From Cyprinodon diabolis (taxonomy: Eukaryota > Chordata > Actinopteri > Cyprinodontiformes > Cyprinodontidae), in assembly GCA_030533445.1 (NCBI GenBank), contig CM060064.1, forward strand, positions 46,499,787-46,563,786: 64,000 bases of DNA, read 5' to 3'. Position numbers and translations under genes: made by a program. The notes beneath the pieces were generated by a model. The model made no database searches. It saw nothing but the letters and a program-made list of their open reading frames with translations, and was not told the DNA's origin. Positions 1 through 12,079 of this stretch are shown here, piece after piece; position 1 is the stretch's first letter; each line of letters begins with the position of its first letter.

Positions 1-137
1 CCATCCATCCATCCATCCATCATCCATCCATCCGCCCATCATCCATCACTCCATCATCCATCCATCCATCCATCATCCATCCATCCATCCGTCCATCATC
101 CATCACTCCATCATCCATCCATCCATCCATCCATCAT

Positions 138-170
<33 letters not shown>

Positions 171-402
171 ATCCATCACTCCATCATCCATCCATCATCC
201 ATCATCCATCCATCAATCATCCATCATCCATCCATCACTCCATCATCCATCCATCATCCATCCATCCATCATCCATCCATCCATCATTCATTACTCCATC
301 ATCCATCCATCCATCCATCCATCCATCCATCCATCAATCCATCCATCCATCCATCCATCCATCCATCTATCATCCATCCATCCATCCATCCATCCATCCA
401 GA
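1..402. repeat. CCAT-type tetranucleotide satellite
   Basis: Nearly uninterrupted CCATC/ATCC units with scattered CCGTC and CACTCC variants. The array is cut by the window edge, so its full length is unknown. It has the same base unit as the arrays at 7556, 12080 and 40163. Confidence 0.95.
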
Positions 403-1263
403 GATCTAGACTGTCTGCAGGAGATAAAGTACATTTTAGTTTACGCCTGTAAACGACTCCAGGATAGTTAAAATAGAATCCTACCTGACATGCTCAAAAT
501 TCATGGATGAAGATAAGAACAGTTTCCTTTTTGATTAGAACAAAGTGTTTTTGTTCTGCAGGTGCAGTGGTTCTGCTGAATCTAGTAGAGCCGCTGGCTC
601 CTTGTGTTTATTTAGTTTTTTGCTTGGTTTCTGGGCTGTAGGAGTCCTCGCTGCACTGGACTGCATAAACAGTGGCGACTGGCTTTAGGTTGGCCGTTCT
701 GTCTTTGGGAAGAATCAGTTCTGAGTTACAATGTTTTTGTGTCGATGCATCTGAAAGCATGTTCGCAGAGAAGGGACCCAAGGATGTAGCCTTGAGGTAC
801 TCCACACAAAAGCTAAAAAGCGACACACTGAACAAATTTCAGTTTTCTTTGACTGAAGGTCAGGTGCAGGAACTTTGGACCTGAGTCCGTACAGTTCTAC
901 CTGCTGATCTAATAGAGGTTTGCCTTTAGCTCCAAACCTCAGCTGCAAGAGGTTTAAGGAAGAAAAGAACGACTTTTCACTTCCACTTTTTCAACGAGTG
1001 GAACGTGCAGCTGAGGAAAGAGAGGATTTATAACCAGGGTTTCATTTCCTCTGTGGATGTGGAGGTGACGTCTCCGATGCTACCCGCATCAGCTGGGTGG
1101 TACGGCAGGCGCAGCAACAAAGGCTGGTTGTCTCTACTGGGCGTCATGGCAACACGTCAGCATCTTAGACCCATTTAACTGAAAACCCCTTCCCAGAGCC
1201 ACAGGACTAACAGCAGAAGCTCTGATTTAGACAGAGCTCAGACTCCAGAACTCTGAACTGAGT
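403..1263. other. Unique sequence without a recognisable gene
   Basis: No splice-bounded exon or known protein motif was recognised. One plus-strand frame at about 972-1178 is open for roughly 70 codons but has no initiating Met at its start and no family I recognise. It could be a relic exon or chance. Confidence 0.4.
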
Positions 1264-1945
1264 TTAGGGGCAGATTTAGGAAATTTGGGGCCCTAGGCAA
1301 ATAAAAATGTTACTGTTTGTTCTAGGTTGTGTCCCTCTCTTCTTGTCCCTTTTCTTCTTGTTTTCCTCTCTATGTTTTGTACTCAGCTGACTTTTCATGC
1401 TGTCTCTAAAGGAATGAAAGATTTTTTCCAAGCACTAAGCTCACTTAGCTGATTGCTCCTTCCTGTGTTTCCAAAAAGGCCAAAGTAAATAACCCAGTCC
1501 TTCTTTTCACTGTAGACAAGCCATGATCTGCTTATCTGTTCTCCATTTTTCATTTGGATGAAATAATAGCTGCATGAATCATGACAGCAGACAAGATAGA
1601 GGAGAGCAGGAGGCGGGGTTACCAATCTACTTGCTCTGGAGAGCAGAGTTTGCTGCTTTTAGATGTTGTCTCCAAAGTCTCCAGTAGCAGAAAAAAGTCT
1701 CTAGATTTGGCGCTAGGAGCTTTTTAGAAATCAAAGTGCTAGAGGCGTCTGAAAAGTGGCTAAATATAGCGACTAAAGCGCTAAGTTGGCAACACTGCTC
1801 TTTGCATGGTTTGTTTTCAAATGGTTTGCTGCTGTCTGTTTGGACCTTTCTGAACATGTGCAGCAAATGGACTGATCCAATATGGTGGACATAGAGTTTT
1901 TTTTTTGGGGCCCTAGGCAACTGCCTAGTATTGCCTAATGATAAA
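1264..1945. mobile_element. Dispersed repeat, GGGGCCCTAGGCAA family, copy A
   Basis: It begins near AGGGGCAGATTTAGG and carries GGGGCCCTAGGCAA at both ends (about 1288 and 1906). Positions 1315-1893 are almost identical to 46668-47239, and the 3' tail TGCCTAGTATTGCCTAAT recurs at about 34566. The near-identity of the two long copies indicates recent spread. No transposase is visible, so a non-autonomous DNA transposon is likely, but the superfamily is not established. Confidence 0.7.
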
Positions 1946-4900
1946 CCTGACCTGACCAGGTTAAACTGCTGTTCTGCAGAACAAAGAACCATCTAAACAA
2001 AATTGAAATAAAAAAATGGACCAAACTTTAAAAGAAATCCTCCTGATTTTTTCTATTTTTTCATCATAGATGTGAAGTTCTCCATCAGAACCAATCACAG
2101 GGAACGGACAAAGGAAAACATTAGCATGTGTTCGGTTAACCCCTTCATGAGAGGATCACAGAACAGCTAACGGGGCCCGGTACCGTCTGCAACATTTCAT
2201 ATGTTCAGTTTAATCCTAATCTGTAAAAATACCAGGAAAAAAGTAAAGCTGAACCAAATACAGAATAGCTTTATGCTACTTCATGGATTTTTACTCAATA
2301 ATTTACTAATTTCTTTTCATTTATTCAACCGTTCATTTGATACATTATTAATCTATTTATCTAAGCTTGTAATGAGATCTTTGCAGTTATCTTTCAAAGT
2401 ATGGAGGAAAATGGTTCTGCTGTCATGGTTCCATTTTCCGGTGAAATGGTTTCCTGCTCTGCAGACCCTCCTGCAGGTTCTGACGCTTCCAGCTGCAGCC
2501 GAGCGTAAAAGCAGAAGTGAAACAGACTCTTCTTCAGTCTGAACGACAAAAGGCTTAACCTGGCAGAGTTCTCCTCAGCGTCACGTAGGTGTCAACCACT
2601 TCCTGTGTTACAGCTGTCGGTCTGCTCCAAACGACGTTCGTTTGCTTTTTTCCGGTCGTATTTCTGATCAGAACAAAGTCGATTCCTGCGGATTCTTTCA
2701 AAGTTCAGCCGCTTTAGATCTGCTGTTTTATTCATCCTATTTTTCTCTGGTTTTCCCCTGAATAAAGAGCTTTATTCTGATTTATTGATGTTCTATTGAG
2801 CAACAGATGAATAAAATGTCATGACATGTTATGTTCTAATTTCTTTAAAGCAAAACTGCTTAAACAAAAATATGAATAAAGTAAAGTAAGTTGAAATTAC
2901 TTTTAAAACTCCAGCCAGACTGAGAGGTTCTGCTTTGAACCGACAGCAGGGCTGAAAGCAGAGGAGCTGCAGCCTCTCAGAGGAGATCCAAATATCTCTG
3001 CTCCAAATTTAGCCTGGGAGCATCGGGGGGGCAGAGAGGACACGCAGCTGCGTCTAAAATTACTCCACATGACGAAGCAGCGTCCATGACGCCTCACCAC
3101 AGGGCCCGGCAGAGTTCTGCTCAGCCTGATGACTTCATCTGTCAAACAGATCAGGTTCTAACCCTAAGCTTAAGGAAAACATCGGTAGGACAATAAATCC
3201 AACCTCCAACTGGTTCAAGAACGTCTTCTGGAAACTCTATCCACTGGACTTTCTTTTCCAAATTTGAAGACGTTTCACTTCCCATCCAGGAACCTTTTTA
3301 ATTTAAAAAGTCAGAATTAGCATCAAAGCTTTATATAGTAGAAAACATGCAAATAGAACCAGAAGAACCGGTTGACCCCTTTAGGAATGGGAAGTTGTTT
3401 TGGGTTCTTTGTTAAGTGCTGGTTGTCCTCCCGCAGCAATCTGTTGCAGGGATGATGCAGATATTTTTTGATTTATGCTAAATATTGAAGCCTGGTCTGC
3501 GCTATGTTATTCCACGCCACAACGCCAGAGGGCCAATCAGGAACTAGCTGTGGGTCTAGATACGGCCGCGAGGAAGTGGGGGCAAGTTTGTGCGACAACG
3601 GAGGGACATGAGGGCCAAAAAGAGCGGAGATCCAGGTGGAAAAAGGGTTCCAGCGTTCTCGCGCACCTCGCTCTGCTAGCTGCTCCATCTTCAGTTGTTT
3701 TCCACAATGGCGGTCAGACAAACAAAACAAGCTGGTAAGGAACCAAACAGAAAATTTGTATAGTGTAGAGCGGATGTAGATTTGACGAATCAGAGGCCTC
3801 CTGTCTGCGGCACCTACAATTTTGGAGAGGTGGGGAGGACGTCTTTCACTGCGACACGCGCAGAGGACCTGGTTTCTGAGGATAAACCAGCCTTTAGCCT
3901 GAAATGCCTGATACTGGTCTATGCCTCTGAAAGGGGTAATTATTGTCCCCCATTCAGGGGACAATAATTACCCCTATAGAGCTACAACTACCTAGAGCGA
4001 TAGAGCTACAATTCAGCTCTATCATTAAATTGTATATTTTTTAAAGCTGAAACCAGAGTCCCCCCCCCCCCCTGATTGTTTTTTTGTCACTAGAAGGAGT
4101 CCAGGTCCAGTACCATCAAAACAACCCCAGATCACCACTCCTCCACCACCATGCCTCACTGCTTATCTCTGGTGTTTCTTCTGTGTTGCCCATAAAGGTC
4201 TAACATCTCTATTCTGGCCTCCTTAATCCGGAAGCAGTTTTATAACCCAAGTCCTGCTGCCAACTCGGTTCTACAGATAAGAGATATTCGCCTTCATTCC
4301 TTCCAGACAGCCAGACTGTTTCAGGGTCATGACCTTTGACCTCTAACCTGTAACACCAGAAGTGGATATCTTGGGGTGTTAGTCATTTCCCTGCTCTGAC
4401 TTTGGATTGAATCTCTCCTGAAAGATGTGCAGCCAATATCGGGTCATTTGTTATGGCACGTAACCATAGAAACTATAGGATGTGTTTTTTAACCTGGAAG
4501 TTCAGCTTATTCAAATCTCTAAAGCGGAAATAATACTTGAATTGAATCAGAAAGCACCAGCTGAGTTAAAAGAAGATGCCGAGGATTACAGAGCAGGAGA
4601 CAGAAGAAGAGAGAGGAGCAGGAAATTCAAGCTGTCTCCCTTCCGTCCATCATTATGGTCATTATGGATTCTTTAGGAAACAAGAAAGCAAGAAACCAAA
4701 AACAAGATCAGCAATGAAGTATTATGTGTTTTAGTGGCTGCTAGATTATATTCCAGACTCCAGCGTCTCTCTCTGTCGGACTTTCTGACCATATGAGCAG
4801 ATAGACATTTAAAAAAGGCTGGAAAACTCAAAGGGGGAGGGCTGGCAGTGCTTATGAACAACAGCTGGATTCATCTAGAACATGATTCTTCACTGCAGCC

Positions 4901-5254
4901 CAGAAATTTAACTGTGCGCAAATGGTTGTCGTCAATATTATTCGCCATGGGAGTTTAACGCGAGTACGGACTGGTGTCCTCGCCAAGTCTGTTCTAGAGA
5001 AGAAACCAGGAAAGTGTGGACTCTGGGAGAACGGGAGCAAGCAGCGTACTGATGACATCACCACATGCTCAGCTCGTCTGGAGCTGCATTTCACCTCCTG
5101 TTCTTAATAGTCTCTAGATAATAATAAATTATTACTTTTTTCATTTATTGGGGGAATAACAGTGAACACAGTCAGATAAACATAATTCAAATGAACATTT
5201 TGCTAAATAAAATAAAAAAACCTCCATCAGATCCAGCGGTTCTTCACACACGGT
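1946..5254. other. Intergenic DNA, old repeat debris
   Basis: Only short, mutually overlapping ORFs, none recognised. Positions 3480-3910 have a GCCTGGTCTGCGC-type start and a related CCTTTAGCCTG motif at about 3893, similar to 7404-7440, and may be an eroded inverted-repeat element. A short C tract lies at about 4061-4072. No exon is supported. Confidence 0.4.
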
Positions 5255-6600
5255 GTAAGTACCAGATCTGCTCGGGGCTCCGCCTCTTCTTATGATTTCA
5301 ATATATGGCAGCTCAAATCGGACAAACTATTGCAACCGTTTCTTAGGGATCACATCTCTTCTGGAGTCTCAACATATTATTACCTATATTTGCTATTATT
5401 TTACATTTCCTCTGCGATCTAAAGTAGACGAAAGTAGAAAACAATCATGTTTGCCTCAATACCGGAGGACTCTTAAGCTGCTGACTGCCACTACCTCGAC
5501 ACCAGAGTGTTTGCCAGTTTTGGGTACTCTAGCCAAGCTGAGTTTTTGTCACCCTGAGTCTTAACCTTGTTGTTTTTTGTCTTTGCTTCTCGGCAGGAAA
5601 TCATCCAGCAAACTGGATGTTTTTCGACCTTCTACCCCTGGAAGGATTGTCTGAGCTTCAAACTGAGCTGAGGATTCAAAGAGGTGGTTTGGATCTACTT
5701 TTCCCCAAGGATTGTTTGGGCTTCACACTGAGCAGGGATTCATCTCCACAAGAAACCGTTCAAGTACCAAAGGAAATCTAAGTGGCAGTCAACTCCTCCG
5801 TTCCTTAAGGAAACACCTCAACCTGGGTAAACCCTGTCCGCCCTCCAACTAGCAAGTCAATTACTGGAACAACCCACACCGACTGGATTGAAAGAAAGAC
5901 ACCTTTTCTGGAAACGTGAGTCCTGTTGCCTTTATTCCCTTTTACAAATCGAAACACAAATTTCCCTCTGAGCCTGAACTAACCGCAGGATCTTCCCCTT
6001 CACTTTTCAGTCCCGGTTCGCCAGTGTTCAGAGCAGCATTGGACCCATCTCTACCAGTTCATAATAAACCTGTTAAACCTTTCCCTGTCTCTCTGTTTTG
6101 TTTTCTGAATGTGGGTCAGATCTTTGGATAAAATCATGACAAGAACATCTTAAAAAATGACTTTAATAGAGATTTTAGACGAATAAAACAGCTACTCTAC
6201 TTGTGGAAAACGAACGGTTGTTGTTGATATGAAGTTAAAAGTAGGTTAGCATAATGTGGTTAACTGACGAGCTAAAAGAGGATAACCTTTTAGCTACTGA
6301 GCACAGCTAGCCATAGCGCTACCCAGCTCTCCCCCTTTATATCAGGGTCTAACATTTACTTTGTTCACCAGAAACAGATCTTTTTTATCAGTTTTGGTAT
6401 CAATCAGGTAAAACTTCATCGATCGTTAGACACGCTAACGCAACAGACACTTCAACTGAACACTGAGCCTGGGTGATGTTATTATCGTTGTCTGGGCAAG
6501 CACAATGTTTTACATAATGTGGAAACATTCAGCCAATTACATTATGCCCGTCTGCAGCAGACGGGCTAACATTAGCACTGGCTGCAGTTAGCCTTGGAGC
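5255..6600. mobile_element. Dispersed repeat, inverted relative to 49400-50130, with an insertion
   Basis: Positions 5255-5435 and 6142-6600 match, in reverse orientation, sequence inside the element at 48706-50320. Shared words include CCAGATCTGCTCGGGG, GTCTCAACATATTATTACCT, TTTGTTCACCAGAAACAGAT and TTATTATCGTTGTCTGGGCA. The two halves are separated here by about 700 bp that is absent from the other copy. No terminal repeats were found at this copy's outer ends. Confidence 0.6.
5436..6142 (+). mobile_element. Possible solo-LTR-like insertion
   Basis: This ~700 bp block interrupts the repeat family described at 5255-6600 and is missing from its partner at about 49830. It ends near ATAAAATCATGACA, a CA-ending terminus like those of Gypsy-type LTRs, and contains ATAATAAACC at 6061 that could act as a polyadenylation signal. 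No clean target duplication was seen and some flanking sequence differs between copies, so the LTR reading is tentative. Confidence 0.3.
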
Positions 6601-7189
6601 TCCGCTGGTTGCTGCAGTCGTCTTCATTAAATCGGTAAATGGACCATATAGTGACGTTTAAAAGTATAATGTTCTCGCCTCAAATTATTTTAAAACGTAC
6701 TTTTATTGAACAACAGCAACAGAAAAGAAAACTTTGAACTTAACACTGTGAGCTCTGTGAGCGCTAACCTGGAAGCTGCTGCTGCCGCAGTGCAGCTTTC
6801 AATCTCAATAACGGACAAGTCTGCTCTGATGCATGCTGGGTAAAGAGGGAGGGGCCAGAACAACATCAGGGGACCTTGTTCGTTCTCGGTCCGATATTCT
6901 TGTGAATTGGAACTTTACTAGGGCTGAGGCTGATGACGTATCACGAGTACATGAGAACGCACAAGTACACGTGTTGAGAAATGGCCACAGTGTTCTGTTG
7001 GTAACTGTTTACACTCCACCTTCTGCCATTGCTCACACTGCATGTGATTTCATCTGTCCCGTTGTTGCTAAGCTACAGACACAACATCCAAATACATTTT
7101 TGACTAAACTGGTTGATTTAAAACAGGCCTCCCTCTCTGCTACACTGCTAACGTTTAAACAGATGACCCAAACCTTCTCTGTTACACCT
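6601..7189. other. Intergenic DNA, nothing recognised
   Basis: A 137-codon open frame at 6833-7246 has no motif I recognise and overlaps the start of the LINE fragment that follows. Treated as non-coding. Confidence 0.35.
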
Positions 7190-7403
7190 CTAATGTGTTG
7201 TCTTCCACCTCAGCATGGACCCTCCTACTTCTGTGTTCTCAGATGAAGCTGCTCTCCCTGCCTTTCACCTGTCTGTCTGTAGAAGTCAAGTAAAGAGGCA
7301 ACTGGAGAGACTGAATGGTGATAAATCACCAGTCCCTGATGGTGTCACCCCCAGAGTCCTGAAGGCCTGTGCAGAGCAGCTCTGTGGGATTCTACAGGAC
7401 TTC
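7190..7403 (+). pseudogene. LINE reverse transcriptase fragment
   Basis: The plus frame encodes VKRQLERLNGDKSP followed by [18 protein letters not shown]. This matches the block just upstream of the RT domain in fish non-LTR retrotransposons, where the usual pattern is K-x-x-G-P-D-G-V-x-x-R-V-L-K-x-C-A-E-Q-L. The expected Gly before PDG is Val here. The frame stops at TAG within CTTCAGCCTTTAGCC and the catalytic palm (YADD) is absent, so this is a truncated relic. The clade cannot be fixed from so short a piece; Rex1/CR1-like is an inference. Confidence 0.7.
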
Positions 7404-7555
7404 AGCCTTTAGCCTGGTTTATGCTCAGAAACCCTGCGCGTGTGTCACAGTTAATGCAGATAGAGAGAGGAGGCCTCTGATTGGTCAGTTGGTCTGTTGG
7501 TTCGCTACCGAAGCCAAAGAACGCAGTGCTAAAGCCAATCTTTGGGGAACACTCA

Positions 7556-8160
7556 CGGATGGATGGATGGATGGATGGATGGATGGATGGATGGATGGAT
7601 GGATGAACGGATGGATGGACAGACAGATGGATGGATGGTTCAATGGATGGATGAAAGATGGATGGATGGAAGGATGGATGGATGGATGGATGGATGGATG
7701 GAAGATGGATGGATGAAAGATGGATGGATGGAAGGATGGATGGATGGATGATGGATGGATGGATGGATGGTTCAATGGATGGATGGATGGATGGATGGAT
7801 GGATGGATGGAAGATGGATGGATGGATGGATGGATGGAAGATGGATGGATGGATGGATGGATGATGGATGGAAGATGGATGGATGGATGATGGATGGATG
7901 GATGGATGGATGGATGGATGGATGGAAGATGGATGGATGGATGGATGGATGGATGGATGATGGATGGAAGATGGATGGATGGATGGATGATGGATGGATG
8001 GATGGATGGATGGATGGATGGAAGATGGATGGATGGATGGATGGATGGATGGATGGATGGATGGATGAATGGATGGATGGATGGAAGATGGATGGATGGA
8101 TGATGGATGGATGGATGGATGATGGATGGATGGATGGACAGTTGGATGAATGAATGGATG
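7556..8160. repeat. GGAT (TGGA) tetranucleotide satellite
   Basis: GGAT units with GGAA, GATGA and TTCAAT interruptions. It is the reverse complement of the CCATC unit used elsewhere in the window. The unit is four bases and frequent one-base slips leave all frames partly open, producing apparent proteins rich in MDGW or HPSI that are translation artefacts. Confidence 0.95.
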
Positions 8161-9694
8161 GTTGGATGCACTCAGAGCTGCTTAGATCCATCTGCTCATA
8201 TAGCTGTTGTTCCCAGTGCATGCTGGGATATGGTGTCTTTAAACTGGGTTCACTGGATTTATTTCTGCTGTGGTGTGATCAGAGAGGCTGATGATCTCAG
8301 CTCCACTGACAGGAGAACATGTCCTCCTGGCGTTCAGCAGAACCCTGAAGTTCCAGATCTGATGTTTATCAGTGAACTCGGCCTCATGGAGACGGACTGG
8401 TTTCCTCTCAGAGAGACAAACGTGTCTCAGCGTGTCCTCCCCCCTCTGATGGGACAGACATGAGGCGACCCGCCCTGCAAGATCAGGCGTCCTGCTGCCA
8501 AAACAAACCCTCTGGGTCACGTGACTCTCAGAAGGCCTGTGATTGGATGAGGCTCTGAGGGCCCGATTGACTGGAAAATCTTGGTCCAGGTGGGATTCTG
8601 GATGAAAGCAGGAAAGTTGTGCTGCGCTCCATGAAGCTGACATCTGATCACGATCCGGGTTCTAACTGAACCCAACTGTTTCCATGGTTCTGCTTGGCTG
8701 CACTCTGATATGGTCGTCTCACCAGAACCAGTTCCAACCGACTGGGATCCTTTGGATCTAAATGGTTCTGACTTTACTGGAGATGGACCGCTGGGTTCAG
8801 ATCTCCGAGTTCCGACCTGCAGAGTCGGTTTTCCAGAACACGTCCAGATCCTCTGATCCAAACTTTGTTCTCATCAGAGGAAAAAGTTCTGCAAAATCTG
8901 AGAGTTTAGAAAAAAAGGAGCGGAACCAAACCAGTTCCCAGTTCAACAGGTTAGAATGTGTGGTACCGAAAGAGAACCTAGGCCCAGCGAGACCTGAAAC
9001 CGGTCCATAACAGAACCGGTTATGAGGAGCAGGAAACAGCAGAACCTTTTTTAGATCCACATTATTGTAAACAGAACCAGTTTGACCAATCACAGCACAG
9101 ACGAGACACGGCTCTCCACGGTAACCAAATGACTTCACCAGAACCAGAGCCAGGTTCTGATGGGAACTATTCTGATCCACGAATCTCTGGACTTCATGGA
9201 AGTAGAACTTTAACAGAACTAACAGATCCGAGTTAACAAGGTTCTGAACGGAACAGCGGAGCCACAACCGCTGCAGAGTAAACAGTTCTGCAGGTTTCTG
9301 GGTCCAGAGTTCTTCTAAAGCCTGAGATCCAATTGGTCCATCTCAGTTCATCCCCAATGAGTCTGAACGGAACCGCAGAGCCGTGGATCCGGTTCCTGAT
9401 CTGGACTTTGATTCACAGAAACTCGGACCTTCAACCTGCAGGATCTCAGACAACCAGAACATCCAAAAGAACCTTCACCGGTCCTACAGAACCGAGCCAG
9501 ACTCAGTCTGGATCGTCCACTGAGAAGAAAGGAACAGGCCAACAGAACCGGGTCAGTAGAACCGGGTCAACAGAACCGGGTCAGACGTCAGAACATCTGC
9601 AGCCAAAGACTGAGGAGCATTTAGAGCTGCAGGCATGAGACATTCTGCAGGGATGGAGGAGGATCCAAGAATGTAGGAGGAGGTGACTCAGCTG
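8161..9694. other. Intergenic DNA rich in GGTTCTG/CAGAACC words
   Basis: Several open frames of 80-156 codons occur on both strands and none is recognised. The hexamer CAGAAC and its complement are very frequent here, as they are at 28850-30600, a compositional habit of this genome rather than a gene signature. A tiny tandem repeat lies at 9544-9585. Confidence 0.4.
9544..9585. repeat. Short 14-bp tandem repeat, three units
   Basis: AGAACCGGGTCA plus two variable bases is repeated three times head to tail immediately upstream of the long purine-rich minisatellite. Confidence 0.8.
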
Positions 9695-11332
9695 CAGGAG
9701 GAGATGAATGAGGAGACGAATGAGGAGCTGCAGGAGGAGATGAATGAGGAGATAAATGAGGAGCTGCAGGAGGAGATGAATGAGGAGATAAATGAGGAGC
9801 TGCAGGAGGAGATAAATGAGGAGACGAATGAGGAGCTGCAGGAGGAGATGAATGAGGAGATAAATGAGGAGCTGCAGGAGGAGATGAATGAGGAGATAAA
9901 TGAGGAGCTGCAGGAGGAGATGAATGAGGAGACGAATGAGGAGCTGCAGGAGGAGATGAATGAGGAGATAAATGAGGAGCTGCAGGAGGAGATGAATGAG
10001 GAGATAAATGAGGAGCTGCAGGAGGAGATGAATGAGGAGATAAATGAGGAGCTGCAGGAGGAGATGAATGAGGAGACGAATGAGGAGCTGCAGGAGGAGA
10101 TGAATGAGGAGATAAATGAGGAGCTGCAGGAGGAGATGAATGAGGAGATAAATGAGGAGCTGCAGGAGGAGATGAATGAGGAGACGAATGAGGAGCTGCA
10201 GGAGGAGATGAATGAGGAGATAAATGAGGAGCTGCAGGAGGAGATGAATGAGGAGATAAATGAGGAGCTGCAGGAGGAGACGAATGAGGAGCTGCAGGAG
10301 GTGATGAATGAGGAGATAAATGAGGAGCTGCAGGAGGAGATAAATGAGGAGACGAATGAGGAGCTGCAGGAGGAGATGAATGAGGAGATAAATGAGGAGC
10401 TGCAGGAGGAGATGAATGAGGAGATAAATGAGGAGCTGCAGGAGGAGATGAATGAGGAGATAAATGAGGAGCTGCAGGAGGAGATGAATGAGGAGACGAA
10501 TGAGGAGCTGCAGGAGGAGCTGCAGGAGGTGATGAATGAGGAGATAAATGAGGAGCTGCAGGAGGAGATGAATGAGGAGACGAATGAGGAGCTGCAGGAG
10601 GAGCTGCAGGAGGTGATGAATGAGGAGATAAATGAGGAGCTGCAGGAGGAGATGAATGAGGAGACGAATGAGGAGCTGCAGGAGGAGATGAATGAGGAGA
10701 TAAATGAGGAGCTGCAGGAGGAGATGAATGAGGAGATAAATGGGGGGCTGCAGGAGGAGATGAATGAGGAGCTGCAGGAGGAGCTAAATGAGGAGCTGCA
10801 TGAGGAGCTGCAGGAGGAGCTGCATGAGGAGCTGCAGATGGAGCTGCATGAGAAGCTGCAGGAGGAGCTAAATGAGGAGCTGCATGAGGAGCTGCATGAG
10901 AAGCTGCAGGAGGAGCTAAACGAGGAGCTGAATTGGGAGCTGCAGGAGGAGCTACAGGAGGAGCTACATGAGAAGCTGCATGAGAAGCTGCAGGAGAAGC
11001 TGCAGGAGGAGCTGCATGAGGAGCTGCAGATGGAGCTGCATGAGAAGCTGCAGGAGGAGCTAAATGAGGAGCTGCATGAGAAGCTGCAGGAGGAGCTAAA
11101 TGAGGAGCTGCATGAGGAGCTGCAGGAGGAGCTGAATTGGGAGCTGCAGATGGAGCTGCATGAGGAGTTGAATGAGGAGCTGCAGGAGGGGCTGCATGAG
11201 GAGTTGAATGAGGAGCTGCAGGAGGAGCTGCATGAGGAGTTGAATGAGGAGCTGCAGGAGGAGTTGAATGAGGAGCTGCAGGAGGAGCTGCATGAGGAGT
11301 TGAATGAGGAGCTGCAGGAGGAGCTGCCCCTC
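9695..11332 (+). repeat. Purine-rich 36-bp minisatellite, open in one frame
   Basis: From 9697 to about 10780 the unit is GAGGAGATGAATGAGGAG followed by ATAAATGAGGAGCTGCAG or an ACGAAT variant; beyond that it decays to GAGCTGCATGAGGAG-type units. The plus frame (9683-11521, first ATG inside the repeat, GTG at 9683) reads as LQEEMNEEINEE, an acidic heptad-free helix-like repeat, and runs without a stop. Units are multiples of three and contain no stop in that frame, so openness alone is weak evidence of coding. In-frame TAG lies just upstream at 9674. No splice-linked neighbour exon was found. I treat it as a minisatellite that might be translated. Confidence 0.85.
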
Positions 11333-11379
11333 CAGGCCTCAGCAGCTGCTCCTGCAGCTCTGTGCTTCCATCATCGGAC

Positions 11380-11830
11380 AGCGCCGCTCCGCTCTGCGGG
11401 GCTCCTGCGCAGCTTCCCGGTCAGACCTGATGATGGAATCGGAACGGATCCGGTACCGGCCGGACACCAGAACAGAACTTGGTCCGGTTCAAACCCAGTT
11501 CTATTTTATTTTTTAATATAAAAGTCTCATGTTAAAAACTGCTTAATAATCAATAATAGACCGGAAATCTGCGCCGTCATTAAAATGTTTCACCGAACCG
11601 CTTCATCCTCAGGAACATTCAGCCTTATAAAGAACCGAACCCATCGGAACCGGACCAGAACCGCTCCAGCTTCTAACATCATTAAAGAGCAGCGAGCGGA
11701 CTGTCCGATAATAGGCGCACAGCGGTGTCCGTTACAAACCGCGGCTGCTAGCGGTCACCCGCGGCGGTCGGTCCGGTTCGGTTCTGCCCGGAACCGGTCC
11801 GGCTAGAGGAGGAGGGACCCTACCTGGATG
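11380..11830. other. GC/CpG-rich stretch, possible CpG island or promoter
   Basis: CpG is noticeably denser than in the flanks (for example CGCCGCTCCG, ACCGCGGCTG, CACCCGCGGCGGTCGG). A TATA-like TTATAAAG occurs on the plus strand at about 11626. On the minus strand a possible donor, CATCCAG|GTAGGG, sits at about 11822, preceded by an ATG at 11906. No downstream exon was identified on either strand, so the promoter reading is speculative. Confidence 0.25.
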
Positions 11831-12079
11831 GGAGAGCTGGTTCGACCCGCAGGTGAGAGGAGGGAGGATCATGGTCAGGTCGATGCCTCCCAGAATCCGT
11901 CCATGTTAGCAGTCTGCTGAGAGGCGCAGAAGAAGAAGCAGAACACCGGCAACGCGGTAAACTGCTTCCGGTAGGGATCTTCAAAATAAGAGCCCTGAGG
12001 CCATCCATTGAGTTTACAACTGTTTAATTACATCATCCACTCATCAATTACATCTATTCATCTATTGATTAACGATCTG

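Noticed and set aside
1395..1625. 76-codon minus ORF identical to one at 46743-46973
   Set aside because: Identity comes from the repeat copies being near-identical; no start context, splice sites or known motif support a gene.
7485..8171. 228-codon minus-strand ORF of HPSI repeats and partner plus-strand MDGW ORFs
   Set aside because: They are translations of the GGAT satellite; every frame on both strands gives similar repeats.
8797..9267. 156-codon minus-strand ORF
   Set aside because: Residues follow the GGTTCTG/CAGAACC word bias; no domain or splice structure recognised.
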